From NCBI GenBank assembly GCA_017858735.1, contig JAFMBH010000003.1, forward strand, positions 58,712 to 122,711: a DNA stretch of 64,000 bases, given 5' to 3'. The translations under genes were made by a program, and so were the position numbers. The notes below the pieces were generated by a model. The model did not search any database. It was given only the letters and a program-made list of their open reading frames with translations, and was not told the origin of the DNA. The stretch is from Bacteroidota bacterium (lineage in GTDB: Bacteria > Bacteroidota > Bacteroidia > Chitinophagales > Saprospiraceae). This document shows, piece after piece, positions 1 through 10,707 of the stretch (position 1 is its first letter; every line of letters starts with the position of its first letter).

Positions 1-14
1 GACTTGCTGACGCG

Positions 15-1448
15 ATGCTTGATTCTACTCCCTTGGTTTGTATAACGGGACAAGTAGCCTCAACTTTACTTGGTTCTGATGCATTTCAGGAAACAGATGT
101 AATAAATTGTACCATGCCTGTAACAAAATGGAACCATCAGATCACCCACGCTGCTGAAATTCCATCCGTTTTTGCCAAAGCTTTTTATATAGCCAATTCA
201 GGCAGACCGGGACCTGTGGTTATTGACATAACCAAAGATGCTCAAAATGAATTTTTTGATTTCGAATATTTGCCCTGCACGCACATTAGAAGTTACCATC
301 CATTGCCTAAACTGAATGAAGATGAAATAACATCAGCGGCTCAGATGATTAATAAGGCAAAGAAGCCACTCATTCTTGCAGGTCACGGTATTCAAATAGC
401 TAATGCCCAAAATCAGTTTAAATGGTTTGTGGAGAAATCGGGCATTCCGGTAGCCTGCACGCTACATGGGTTATCATCTCTTCCTGATGACCATCCTCAG
501 CATGTTGGAATGCTTGGCATGCATGGTAATTATGGAGCGAATATAAAACAAAATGAATGTGATGTGCTCATTGCTATTGGCATGCGTTTTGATGATAGGG
601 TAACTGGAAATTTAACAAAATACGCCAAACAAGCCAAAGTTATTCATATTGAAATTGACCCATCAGAAATTAATAAAAACGTAAAAGCAACCATTCCAGT
701 TCTTGGCGATGCCAAGATGGTTCTTGAGGCACTTTTACCCTTGATTGAAGAAAAAACTTATCCCGCGTGGCTTCAGGAATTTGGCGATTGTAAGAAAATT
801 GAATTTGAAAAGGTTATAAACAGGGACTTATCCCCTACTCCTGAGGGAAAAATGAGGATGGGAATGGTTGTGAAGGAAATTTCTGATCAAACGGATGGCA
901 TGGCTATTGTAGCTACTGATGTGGGACAACATCAAATGGCGGCTGCAAGATATTACACTTATCGTTCTACCAATCAATGGGTTTCATCAGGTGGAGCAGG
1001 AACCATGGGCTATGGACTCCCAGCTGCTTTTGGTGCCCAATACGCTCAACCTGATAAAACCGTCGTTGCTTTTATTGGAGACGGAGGTTTTCAAATGACT
1101 ATCCAGGAATTGGGCATGATAAATCAATGGAAAATGCCTGTGAAAATTGTTATTTTAGATAACAACTTCCTGGGAATGGTTCGTCAATGGCAACAATTAT
1201 TCTACGATAAAAGATACTCTTCGGTAGAACTTCAGAATCCTGATTTTCTAAAAATCGCCGAAGGATTTGGTATTACAGGAAAAAAGATTGAAGAGGTTTC
1301 CTCTTTAAAAGAGGCGGTAGCTGAAATGCTGGCCTACCCTGGTCCATACCTTTTACATGTAATGGTAGAAAAAGAGGACAATGTTTTTCCAATGGTTCAA
1401 AGTGGCGCTGGCGTGGGCGAAATCCTTCTTGAACCAAATATTAAATAG
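15..1448 (+). CDS. ilvB: Acetolactate synthase large subunit, 5'-truncated by the window edge
   Basis: TPP-enzyme motifs ([48 protein letters not shown]); followed 5 nt later by ilvN. The N-terminal part is missing because the window begins inside the gene; the ATG at 15 is probably internal. Confidence 0.95.
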   Translation: MLDSTPLVCITGQVASTLLGSDAFQETDVINCTMPVTKWNHQITHAAEIPSVFAKAFYIANSGRPGPVVIDITKDAQNEFFDFEYLPCTHIRSYHPLPKLNEDEITSAAQMINKAKKPLILAGHGIQIANAQNQFKWFVEKSGIPVACTLHGLSSLPDDHPQHVGMLGMHGNYGANIKQNECDVLIAIGMRFDDRVTGNLTKYAKQAKVIHIEIDPSEINKNVKATIPVLGDAKMVLEALLPLIEEKTYPAWLQEFGDCKKIEFEKVINRDLSPTPEGKMRMGMVVKEISDQTDGMAIVATDVGQHQMAAARYYTYRSTNQWVSSGGAGTMGYGLPAAFGAQYAQPDKTVVAFIGDGGFQMTIQELGMINQWKMPVKIVILDNNFLGMVRQWQQLFYDKRYSSVELQNPDFLKIAEGFGITGKKIEEVSSLKEAVAEMLAYPGPYLLHVMVEKEDNVFPMVQSGAGVGEILLEPNIK

Positions 1449-1453
1449 TACTT

Positions 1454-1990
1454 ATGGAAAAAAAAGAATTTACCCTGTCGGTTTTTTCGGAAAATCAAAC
1501 AGGAATGGTATCCAGAGTTGTTGCCATTTTCACCAGAAGACACATCAATATAGAAAGCTTAAATACCTCAAAATCATCCCTTCCTGGTATTCACCGTTTT
1601 ACTATTGTTGTTTTCACTACAGAAGAAATGATAAAAAAACTGGTTGCCCAACTAGATAAGCAAATAGATATATTAAAAGCGTTTTACTACGAAAAGCACG
1701 AAATAATATATCAAGAAATAGCCCTTTATAAAATACCATCTTCTATTTTTGGTGATTCGTTGAAAGTTGAAAAATTTGTAAGAGAATACAATGTTCGTAT
1801 TTTAGAGATTGAACCAGAATTCATCGTGTTTGAAAAAACGGGCAGAGCCATAGAAACTGAAGCATTGTTGGAAGAATTCAAAAAATATGGTATATTTGAG
1901 TTCGTTCGTTCGGGGAGAGTGGCTATAACACGCCCAATGGAAAGCTTGAAGAATTATATGAAACGAATGGAATTAAGCGATAATTTTTAA
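1454..1990 (+). CDS. ilvN: Acetolactate synthase small (regulatory) subunit
   Basis: N-terminal ACT domain (LSVFSENQTGMVSRVVAIFTRRHINIESLN); directly downstream of ilvB. Confidence 0.93.
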   Translation: MEKKEFTLSVFSENQTGMVSRVVAIFTRRHINIESLNTSKSSLPGIHRFTIVVFTTEEMIKKLVAQLDKQIDILKAFYYEKHEIIYQEIALYKIPSSIFGDSLKVEKFVREYNVRILEIEPEFIVFEKTGRAIETEALLEEFKKYGIFEFVRSGRVAITRPMESLKNYMKRMELSDNF

Positions 1991-2085
1991 AACACCTATA
2001 GAAACCCGGTAATTTTCTTTTTATTATCTTAAGAATTTTGCCAAAGTAAGACGGATTTTTTTCCTACCTATTAAAGTAATATTTA

Positions 2086-5000
2086 ATGGGTTTTACTTAT
2101 TTATTAACCCATATACACATCAGAATAAAAATTACATTACTGAAAGCATTCGTTTTTCTGCTGTTTGTCTTCCTACACCAGAATGGACTGGCAGCTCAAA
2201 ACCGAACATTAAAAGGAACCATTACAGATGCCGACGACAATAGTCCTATGATTGGCGTGACTGTTTTGGTCGTTGGGACTGGCATAGGAACAGTAACAGA
2301 CTTAGATGGCACTTATGCTATTCAGGTGGCCACAGGCCAAACATTACGTTATTCTTACACGGGCTATAAACCCAAAGAAATTAAGTCACTAATGAAACTT
2401 TACTCGATGTACAGCTCATTGCTGAAGCTACTGCACTGGGTGAAATAGTCGTCACGGCCCTGGGTATAAAGGAAGAAAAGAAAAAACTGGCTTATTCGAT
2501 TCAAGAAGTTAAGGGAGAGGCGCTGCAAAATACTGGAAGAGATAACTTCATTGTTTCTCTTCAAGGCAGGGTAGCTGGTCTGAACATGACGCCAACCAGT
2601 GGACAAGCGGGTGCATCTGTTGCTGTACAGTTACGTGGACCGAGTTCCATAGACGGAAATAACCAGCCATTATTTGTAGTGGATGGGTTACCTATTGATA
2701 ATCGCACGTTCAATCAGGGTGCTCTTGTATCTGATCAGGCAAACAGAGCCAACGATTATCAAAACAGAGCAGGTGATATTAATCCAGCTGATATTGAATC
2801 GGTTACTGTGTTAAAAGGCCCTGAAGCTGCTGCCTTATATGGAATTGATGCTTCTTCTGGTGCCATTATCATTACAACAAAAAAGGGAAGTACTGGAAAA
2901 GGAAAAATTAGTTACGATAACCTCTTCAGGAATGAACATCTTTATAGATTTCCAGAGTACAACAGTGACTACGCCAGAGGATTTAACGGATCAGCTGATC
3001 CAACCACTTCTTTCTTCTTTGGTCCAAAACTTCCCGCATCTACTCCAAAATATGATAATATCGATGCTTTTTTCAGGGACGGATTCACTCAAACCCATAA
3101 TTTAGGATTTGAAGGGGGTACCACCGGATTAAGTTATCGCCTTTCTACCGCTTATACCGATCAAAAAGGGGTTGTACCAACCAATGATTTCAATAGAATT
3201 TCTGTGCGCTTGAGTACGACAGCCAAAATTTCCGATAAGCTAAGTACCAGTAGTTCATTGAATTTTGTTAACTCAAATACCACAGCACCGCAGAGAGGAG
3301 CCAATGGATATTTAATAAGCTTACTTTCCTGGCCATTTTATGACGATGCGAGTGTGTTTTTAAATCCTGACGGAACAAGAAGGCAGTTGATTCAAAGTAC
3401 GACGGAACAAGATAATCCGTTGTTTAACGTGAATGCAAATAAAAATCAAACCAGAAACAAGAGAACGATAGGAAATTTCAGTGTCCTTTACGACCCATTT
3501 AAATGGTTGAATGTGACGGGAAGGTTTGGTATTGACGCTTATTCTACGATTGGTAATACATTACTTCACCCTGAATCTATCTATGGCATTACGGGTAGAG
3601 GCGTCATTGAATCATATAATGAAAATTCATTATTAATGAATGGCAATCTTCTTGTAACGGCCAAAAAGACATTTGGTGACTTCAAAGCATCTTTCACCTT
3701 TGGGAGTTCTGTAGATGATAGAAATTATGAAGTTACCGCAGTAAGGGGTGAAAAAATGTATATACCTGACTATAATAGTATCAATAATACAGATCCTACC
3801 ACTCAGCGTAACAAGTTGACCATAACCAGACAAAGATTACTCAGTTTATTGGGAACCTTTGATTTAGGATATAAGGATATTCTATTTTTCAATGTAAGAG
3901 GTAGAAATGACTGGTCTTCTACCCTGCCGTCAGTTAATCGCTCCTTCTTTTATCCTTCAACGGGATTAAGTTTTATATTCAGCGAATTACCCTTATTCAA
4001 TAATTCATCAATTCTTAGTTATGGTAAACTAAGAGCAACTTTATCTCAAACAGGTAAAGATGCTCCTCCTTATAAAATATTACCCGCTCTGTTCCCACAA
4101 ACAACCACGGGTGGAGGCTTTGCATTTGGTTTCTTTGGTGGAAATCCTGATTTGAAACCTGAACGTACACAGGGTTATGAATTTGGAACAGAACTTAAGT
4201 TGTTTAAGAATAGAATAGGTATAGACTTTGCTTATTTTAAAAATTCTCGTTTCGACCAGATTGTATCTCAACGTTTAAGTTACGGAACGGGATTCATTTT
4301 TGGACTCGTTAATGGAGGTACCTTTTCAAATCAAGGGTATGAAGTACAACTCTCTCTAACGCCAATTAAAAAAGAGAAGGTACAATGGGATATATTAATG
4401 AATTTCACCACTTTCACCACCACTGTTGAAAATCTCCCAGCTGATCAGGCAGAGTTTTATAATTCTGATACCTGGTTATTTGGAAATGCCCGTGCCAGCG
4501 CATTTGTCTCTGATTTAGCCAGATTTTACCCAACCATTAATTTAGATTATAACCAGCGGGGTCTTGGTAGTGCCACTGCTATTGGCGGTTACAGTTATCT
4601 TAGAAACAAAAATGGTGATATTTTAATTAATCCATCCAATGGATTACCCGTGGTTAACACAAATTTCCTACCTATTGGTGACAGAAACCCTGATTTCACC
4701 ATTGGCTTAACCAATGAATTCAGGGTAGGAGAATTTAGTCTTTCTTTTCTATTAGATATCAGAAAAGGAGGAGATGTTTACAACGGTACGGCAAGATTTT
4801 TACATCAAAGAGGATTAAGCACCACTTTACCTGACAGGAACCAACCTTATATTTTTAATGGCGTATTAAGGGATGGAAGAGAAAATACAGAAAGTCCCAC
4901 AAAGAATAGTATTCAAGTTACCCCATTAACCCGTAGTGATTTCTTTAGTGCTGCGCCGGAGTCAGAATTTGTAGAGGAAGATATAAATTGGATTCGTTTA

Positions 5001-5240
5001 AGAGATGTATCCATTAATTACAATATCCCCAGTTCCATTTTAAAAGGAAGTAAACTATTTAAAAGTGCCAAAGTATTTGTCAGTGGTACTGACTTATGGT
5101 TACTCACAAACTATAGTGGAGCCGACCCAAATGTTAATGGTAATTCAGCTACAACAAGAGGTGTAGGCGCATTTGGTTTCGATTTTGGTACTATTTCTTT
5201 GCCCAGAACTATTTCTGGTGGTATTAGAATAACCCTTTAA
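2086..5240 (+). pseudogene. SusC/RagA-family TonB-linked outer membrane protein, interrupted by an apparent 1-nt frameshift near 2384
   Basis: ORF 2086-2448 carries a signal peptide and carboxypeptidase-like domain (TLKGTITDADDNSPMIGVTVLV...YTGYKPKEIK). The reading continues in the other frame from 2385 (VTNETLLDVQLIAEATALGEIVVTALGIKEEKKKLAYSIQEVKG) into ORF 2586-5240 (plug plus beta-barrel). Could be a real pseudogene or a sequence error. Confidence 0.85.
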
Positions 5241-5251
5241 AATTTACGACA

Positions 5252-6742
5252 ATGAAAAAAATATTATATCCATTCGCTTTTTTACTCTTCCTGGGTAGTA
5301 GCTGCGAATCTTATTTTGACATTAATCAAGATCCAAGTAATCCGCAGGTAGCGGAAGGATTTGCCTTACTTCCACCTATTTTTGCCCAAATGGTTAGAGG
5401 TGACGCCTGGGATGCCAGATATATCGGTCAATATGTTCAATATTGGGGTTGGGTTTCAGCTGGAAATTCTTGGGACAGACAAGGTTTTGCTCCAGGATCG
5501 GACGCATGCGGTGAAAAATGGCGGTCTTATTACTGGTCTATTGGTACCAATATTGATTTAATTATTTCAGATGGTGTAGCAAACAATAAATGGGATTATG
5601 TGGGTGCAGCTAAAGCCGTGCGCGCCTGGAGCTGGCAATCTACGACAGACCTACATGGTGAAATGATTTTAAAACAAGCCTGGGAGCCAAATAGATATGT
5701 GTTTGATTACGATTCACAACAAGATGTTTACGCTGAAGTAGTTAGATTAAGTACCGAAGCACTGGCAGATTTAGATAAAACGGGTTATTCCGCCTCATTA
5801 TCAAGAGGAGATATTGTATATAAAGGAGATGTTAGCAAGTGGAAAAAATTCATTTACGCAAATCTTGCCAGAAACGCTATCCACTTATCAAACAAAGCCG
5901 CGTTCAGTGCGGACAAAGTAATAGAATATGTCGATAAAGCATTTCAGAATAATGCTGATAACTTTATGGTTCCTCATGCAGGAACCAATTCTGGAGATGC
6001 TAATTTTTATGGTCCATTAAGAAATAACATAGGAAATTTTGTTCAATCAGCCTACATTATTTCCTTGCTTGACGGCACGACTTTTACAGGCGTAAAAGAT
6101 CCAAGACTTCCCATCATGTTTACGGCAAGTCCTGATGCTGTGTTCAGAGGCGTTGCTCCCGCTTCAGGTGATCCGAATAATATTGCAGGTAGGAAGAATA
6201 GAATTCCTAATTTATGGGGTGGCTTAGGGGTTAGACCAGCAACTGGAAGATGGATTTTTAATGATAATGCGCCTCACGCCATTCTTATTTATCCGGAATT
6301 GCAATTTATCAAAGCAGAAGCTGCCTTCAAAAAAGGAGATAAAACGTTGGCCTATTCAGCCTTTAGACTTGGGGTTAGTGCAGCTATGGATTTTGTTGGT
6401 GTTTCAGCAGCCAATCGCGACGCTTATTTAGCGAGTGCTGCTATACCTAAATCTGGTAACGATTTGACCCTTAGTGATATCATGCTACAAAAATATATCG
6501 CTTTGTATGGTCAGGGTGCCCTTGAAACCTGGGTTGACATGAGAAGATATGAATATAGCAACGAAATATATAAAGGTATTTCTTTCCCAACCAGCCTTTA
6601 CCCGGACAATAGCGGAAAATTTGTTCAAAGAGTTCGCCCAAGATTTAACTCCGAATATGTTTGGAATTTAGCTACCCTAAGAGGACTTGGTGCTGATTTA
6701 CCCGATTATCACACAAAACAACTTTGGTTTGTTCAACCTTAA
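5252..6742 (+). CDS. SusD/RagB-family nutrient-binding lipoprotein
   Basis: Lipoprotein signal (LFLGSSCESYFDINQDPSNPQ), SusD-like organisation, immediately follows SusC. Confidence 0.9.
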   Translation: MKKILYPFAFLLFLGSSCESYFDINQDPSNPQVAEGFALLPPIFAQMVRGDAWDARYIGQYVQYWGWVSAGNSWDRQGFAPGSDACGEKWRSYYWSIGTNIDLIISDGVANNKWDYVGAAKAVRAWSWQSTTDLHGEMILKQAWEPNRYVFDYDSQQDVYAEVVRLSTEALADLDKTGYSASLSRGDIVYKGDVSKWKKFIYANLARNAIHLSNKAAFSADKVIEYVDKAFQNNADNFMVPHAGTNSGDANFYGPLRNNIGNFVQSAYIISLLDGTTFTGVKDPRLPIMFTASPDAVFRGVAPASGDPNNIAGRKNRIPNLWGGLGVRPATGRWIFNDNAPHAILIYPELQFIKAEAAFKKGDKTLAYSAFRLGVSAAMDFVGVSAANRDAYLASAAIPKSGNDLTLSDIMLQKYIALYGQGALETWVDMRRYEYSNEIYKGISFPTSLYPDNSGKFVQRVRPRFNSEYVWNLATLRGLGADLPDYHTKQLWFVQP

Positions 6743-6752
6743 AAAAATTATC

Positions 6753-7508
6753 ATGAAGTTAACATATATGTGGAATGCCTTTTTATTCATTAGCGCATTT
6801 TCTTTAGTTTCCTGTGGTGAGGAATTTGATTTCCTAAGGAATGCCACACCAGCTACCAATGGTGCAAGGATTAAAATGTTCCATGCAGCGCCTGATGTTC
6901 CAGGAGTGGTTGCCTCCATCAACGATAAAGTTGTATCAGGTGTATTAACTACTGTTGGTGATCCTAGATTGGTAACTTACGGTAGCTTATTTCCTATTAT
7001 TGATTATGCCGTTATCCCTTCAGGAACGGCAAAACTGAAAATTACTGTACCGGCAACGGCTACTACCGGAGAAGTAAATTTGACTACAGATCTCAATTTA
7101 GCTGACAACACTTATTACACGGTACATGCTTTTGGCATAGCAGGTAAATATGACTTTTTGGTCTCACAAGATGATCTATCTATTCCTGATCCAGAGAAAA
7201 CATATATTCGGTTTTTAAGTGCCTTAACTGACAGCCCGGCAACAGGCATTCAATTTTTAGTTAACAACGTTGTAAACACTGAATTTACAGGTAGAAGCAC
7301 GGGAAAAGAAAATTTCCAGGCATTTGATCAGCCTGGTTCAACTCGTTTTACCATTGTTATTCGCGAAAAAGGAAAAACGGTCGCATTAAGTACGTTGAGT
7401 AATCTTAACTTAGTTCGTGGTAAAAAATACACCATTGTAGCCAGAGGAAGTAGCTCAGCCACATTAGCGGCACAAAAACCAATTATTGGGTTAGTATCTA
7501 ATAATTAA
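6753..7508 (+). CDS. DUF4397-domain lipoprotein
   Basis: Lipobox (FSLVSCGEE) and DUF4397-like text (ARIKMFHAAPDVPGVVASINDKVV...TVHAFGIAGKYD). The track ORF opens at 6687, but 6753 gives the signal peptide and avoids overlap with susD. Confidence 0.78.
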   Translation: MKLTYMWNAFLFISAFSLVSCGEEFDFLRNATPATNGARIKMFHAAPDVPGVVASINDKVVSGVLTTVGDPRLVTYGSLFPIIDYAVIPSGTAKLKITVPATATTGEVNLTTDLNLADNTYYTVHAFGIAGKYDFLVSQDDLSIPDPEKTYIRFLSALTDSPATGIQFLVNNVVNTEFTGRSTGKENFQAFDQPGSTRFTIVIREKGKTVALSTLSNLNLVRGKKYTIVARGSSSATLAAQKPIIGLVSNN

Positions 7509-7520
7509 AACAAATTAAAA

Positions 7521-7563
7521 AGGGAAAGTGCCATTTCTTCATTGATTGGCACTTTTCTTTTTT
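7521..7563 (+). terminator. Rho-independent terminator after the SusCD/DUF4397 genes
   Basis: Perfect 9-bp stem AAAGTGCCA (7525-7533) / TGGCACTTT (7547-7555) followed by TCTTTTTT; A-rich on the other side, so it may act bidirectionally. Confidence 0.85.
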
Positions 7564-10500
7564 ACTGAATGACCCATTTAATGTGTTGTTTTTTTCCATC
7601 TTCTCCTCTTATATCCAACAAATAAATTCCATTAACTAAATCAAAAAGTTTAATATACATTTCATTTTCAAACTGACTTTTTATCCATTCACCCTTTTTA
7701 TTTCCCAGGAAATCCCACAAAATGATACGCGCCTTCCCTTCATTCAAAAAGGATATTTTACCTATATTTTCAGTAGCAGGATTTGGTGAAATGTAGACTA
7801 ATATCTCATTTTTAAGGATATTTGAAGAAGAAGTAACCTCTCCCAAATAACAACTTTTAAATCCCCAACTTCCAATGCTTCCCGTCTGATTAACGCCTTC
7901 AAATACCAATTGCCACAATCCATCTAATTTCTCCCCTTTCAATAAATTAAATAAATTACCCACATTTAGATTTAAAGAATCGCCACCAATACAAGAATCT
8001 GTTAAAATAGCTTCTTTTGAAAAAGTTATTTTATGCCATTGAAGCGATTTTAAACAATTTTTGGGCAAAGGAAGAGATAGACTCAAACCGGAGGGCGTTT
8101 TTAGAAATATCTTAACTTTTTCTATGTCTGATAACTTAATATTCATCCACATTTCCAGAAAATCAGTGATAACTCCTTTTTGATTAATAATCAGGTTTGA
8201 TTGCCTGAAGGGAATTTGATTGAGAACGAGCGTATCTACTTTCTTCCATTCGTCACAAATGGCTGGTTTTATATAAAAGGAAAATACATCTGAAACATTA
8301 CTTCCACATAAAATAGTATGATATTTTATGCGCCAGAAATACTGTTTTCCAGCTATCAAGGGTTTATTTGGATAAACATAAGAACCTACTGTCACAAGAG
8401 AATCAATAATGTATTCGAAAGTCTTACCTTCTGACAGCTCTATTTGGTACCAATCGGCTTTATCATTTGCTTTCCAGGAAAATAGAGGACGTACATCACT
8501 AATTTCAGATTTATTCAGCGGATAAACTGCTTCGAAATTCAGCGGCTTTTTTGTCTGATAATGCCATTCTATGGGAAAGCTAAACTTTTTATTTGTCGCA
8601 GCCACCTGAAGCGTTGCCTGATTAAAAACAGGTACCGTTTCACCCGCCGGGGCAGACAAACGCCATTCCAGTATCCCCGGTTTAACCATTACCATTTCAC
8701 GCCAACCAGGGTTCCATTGAGTTACATTTTCTATTTTAAAGGTTAAAGGAAAAATAGAATCCGCTAAGGTTGATAAATCCCAACGAAAAAGAATTTCTCC
8801 TTCACAGGTAAAATGAGAAACATCGAAAGGAAGCCCGTTAAAAAAACCCGCTATATTCTGAACAATAATATTGCCGGGACTTAGATTAAAAAATAATTTA
8901 TTTGTCCCCTTTACCCCTAATTTGTATGTAGCATTTTTAATATTTTCATTTATAAACAAAGAATATTTACCAAGATTTGGGACATTCCTTTTTAAGAAAA
9001 TCAGAGCATCTGGATTAGCTACATCCACTAAAAAAATATCTACTTTGTCGGCATATAATGGTGGAAGAAAAGTATTTGCCGGCAACCATTCAACATTTAA
9101 TGGTTCATCTGCTGAGTAAATTACATCCTCTTTTGGTTTTACTAAAGTAAAAGGCCCCATATTAGCCTTTACCCGAAGATTAAAAAGTTGCCAAACCAGA
9201 TTTGATTCAAATCTTCTTACAAGCCTTAAACTCATATCTCTCTCATAATCAGCTAATATAACGCCAGGCTCATTAACCATTTTAACCAATGAATCCATGC
9301 CTGGAAATGATCTGAAGGTATTAGACTTAAGTTCTGTCATTTTGATATTAGGACTATGTCCCGATATACTATTTAATGACATCGGATCACCAATATCAAT
9401 CGACTCCCAAGAAAACCAGGTAGTAGTATCTGAGGCAATTGGATGGAGTAAGAAGGGCGTATTCCTTGGAAGATAAGTGTTTTCAATATCCAGAGTTGAA
9501 ACCTTTCTATTTGACCTTGATACTTTTACACCACAAAATTGATAGGCCTTGGACATTAAAAGATTAGAAATTTCTTCTACACTACCACTATGAAATCGCG
9601 GCAAAACGTGTAGGCCTAAATTATCTGATTTACATAAACCCGGATAACCAAGGATGCTCATACCCGAGCCAGGTTCCCAGGCGGTAAGTGGATTTCGCTG
9701 AGCATTACAAATTACGCTGTTGAAAGTATGATTTCCCCCCAGCTGATGGGCAAGTTCATGGCTAAAATAATCAAAAATAAAAGAGATACCGTCTGGAACT
9801 AGCGCAGTAGAAACGCCCCTACCCTTTTCCCCTTTTTGACAAACACTGCCAAATTTACCAATACTTACCGTTTGCAATCCACCTAAAACATGTCCAATAT
9901 CATAATTAACGTCACCAATGATACGATCTAACAATTGTTGATTTTCACTACTTTCATTACCCTTGGTAAATGGATCAGCGTTAGCAAATTGAAAAATCAG
10001 GTCATCTGATCTATCTATAAGAACAAATCGAACCCCCAAATCTCTTTCAAAAACAGCATTTACCAAATTAACCATTTTGAGCATAACGGATAATACCTTG
10101 GCTATGTCACCACCATGAAAATCAGTAAACTCCCCGGTTGCACTAAGCGCTAAGCGAAAAACGCTCAATGAATCATTTGATGAAATGGTAAGAGATTTAT
10201 CAAGCGGTTGAAAATTATTTGAAGTTGAGGTAAAGCATTTTACACTTTCATTAAAGTCGTCATCGACCTCTACATCCCAGACACCTTCTTTTTTACTAAT
10301 AAATTTGGTAATAGAATCTCCTTTTATAGCATAAATTTCCCATTCATTATTCACTTTTAAAATTCTAAAATCCACCTGGGGAAAAAGTTTATGCGTTGAT
10401 TTCCAGACTTTAATCATAGGAAATCGCTGCTGTAAAGAAGATGGCATAACCTCGGCGGCTTGTAACTTAAGAAAAGCAGACAATCCATTAGGAAAAGAGA

Positions 10501-10585
10501 CCAACACAGAGTCCTGGGCGGATCCATGCAATATTCCAGCAGCGCAAAAAAATAGGTAAAGGAAAAAATTTTTAAAAATTTTCAT
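7562..10585 (-). CDS. Secreted reprolysin-like zinc metallopeptidase with P-domain and T9SS type A sorting domain
   Basis: HELAHQLGGNH matches HExxHxxGxxH; C-terminal P-domain-like stretch (VKIFLKTPSGLSLSL...GLWQLVFEGVNQTGSIGSWGFKSCYL); C-term ISPNPATENIGKISF...GIYLLDIRGEDG. Likely start MKIFKNFF at 10585 rather than 10609. Confidence 0.85.
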   Translation of the reverse strand: MKIFKNFFLYLFFCAAGILHGSAQDSVLVSFPNGLSAFLKLQAAEVMPSSLQQRFPMIKVWKSTHKLFPQVDFRILKVNNEWEIYAIKGDSITKFISKKEGVWDVEVDDDFNESVKCFTSTSNNFQPLDKSLTISSNDSLSVFRLALSATGEFTDFHGGDIAKVLSVMLKMVNLVNAVFERDLGVRFVLIDRSDDLIFQFANADPFTKGNESSENQQLLDRIIGDVNYDIGHVLGGLQTVSIGKFGSVCQKGEKGRGVSTALVPDGISFIFDYFSHELAHQLGGNHTFNSVICNAQRNPLTAWEPGSGMSILGYPGLCKSDNLGLHVLPRFHSGSVEEISNLLMSKAYQFCGVKVSRSNRKVSTLDIENTYLPRNTPFLLHPIASDTTTWFSWESIDIGDPMSLNSISGHSPNIKMTELKSNTFRSFPGMDSLVKMVNEPGVILADYERDMSLRLVRRFESNLVWQLFNLRVKANMGPFTLVKPKEDVIYSADEPLNVEWLPANTFLPPLYADKVDIFLVDVANPDALIFLKRNVPNLGKYSLFINENIKNATYKLGVKGTNKLFFNLSPGNIIVQNIAGFFNGLPFDVSHFTCEGEILFRWDLSTLADSIFPLTFKIENVTQWNPGWREMVMVKPGILEWRLSAPAGETVPVFNQATLQVAATNKKFSFPIEWHYQTKKPLNFEAVYPLNKSEISDVRPLFSWKANDKADWYQIELSEGKTFEYIIDSLVTVGSYVYPNKPLIAGKQYFWRIKYHTILCGSNVSDVFSFYIKPAICDEWKKVDTLVLNQIPFRQSNLIINQKGVITDFLEMWMNIKLSDIEKVKIFLKTPSGLSLSLPLPKNCLKSLQWHKITFSKEAILTDSCIGGDSLNLNVGNLFNLLKGEKLDGLWQLVFEGVNQTGSIGSWGFKSCYLGEVTSSSNILKNEILVYISPNPATENIGKISFLNEGKARIILWDFLGNKKGEWIKSQFENEMYIKLFDLVNGIYLLDIRGEDGKKQHIKWVIQ

Positions 10586-10707
10586 TTTATTATTTAGTGA
10601 ATAACGCAAATATCATGCTTTTATGCATTTTAAATGCATTGAATATATATTTGATACATTAAAAAGTTGAATTATGGTTTAAATTTGCCCACCAAAAAAA
10701 ATACCAA

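Noticed and set aside
1381-1659. 92-aa ORF overlapping ilvB and ilvN
   Set aside because: Out of frame with two confident genes and without recognisable protein features.
2379-2390. Programmed -1 frameshift in susC
   Set aside because: The local sequence (AAA GAA ATT AAG TCA) has no classic X XXY YYZ slippery heptamer and I saw no downstream stem; mutation or sequencing error is simpler.
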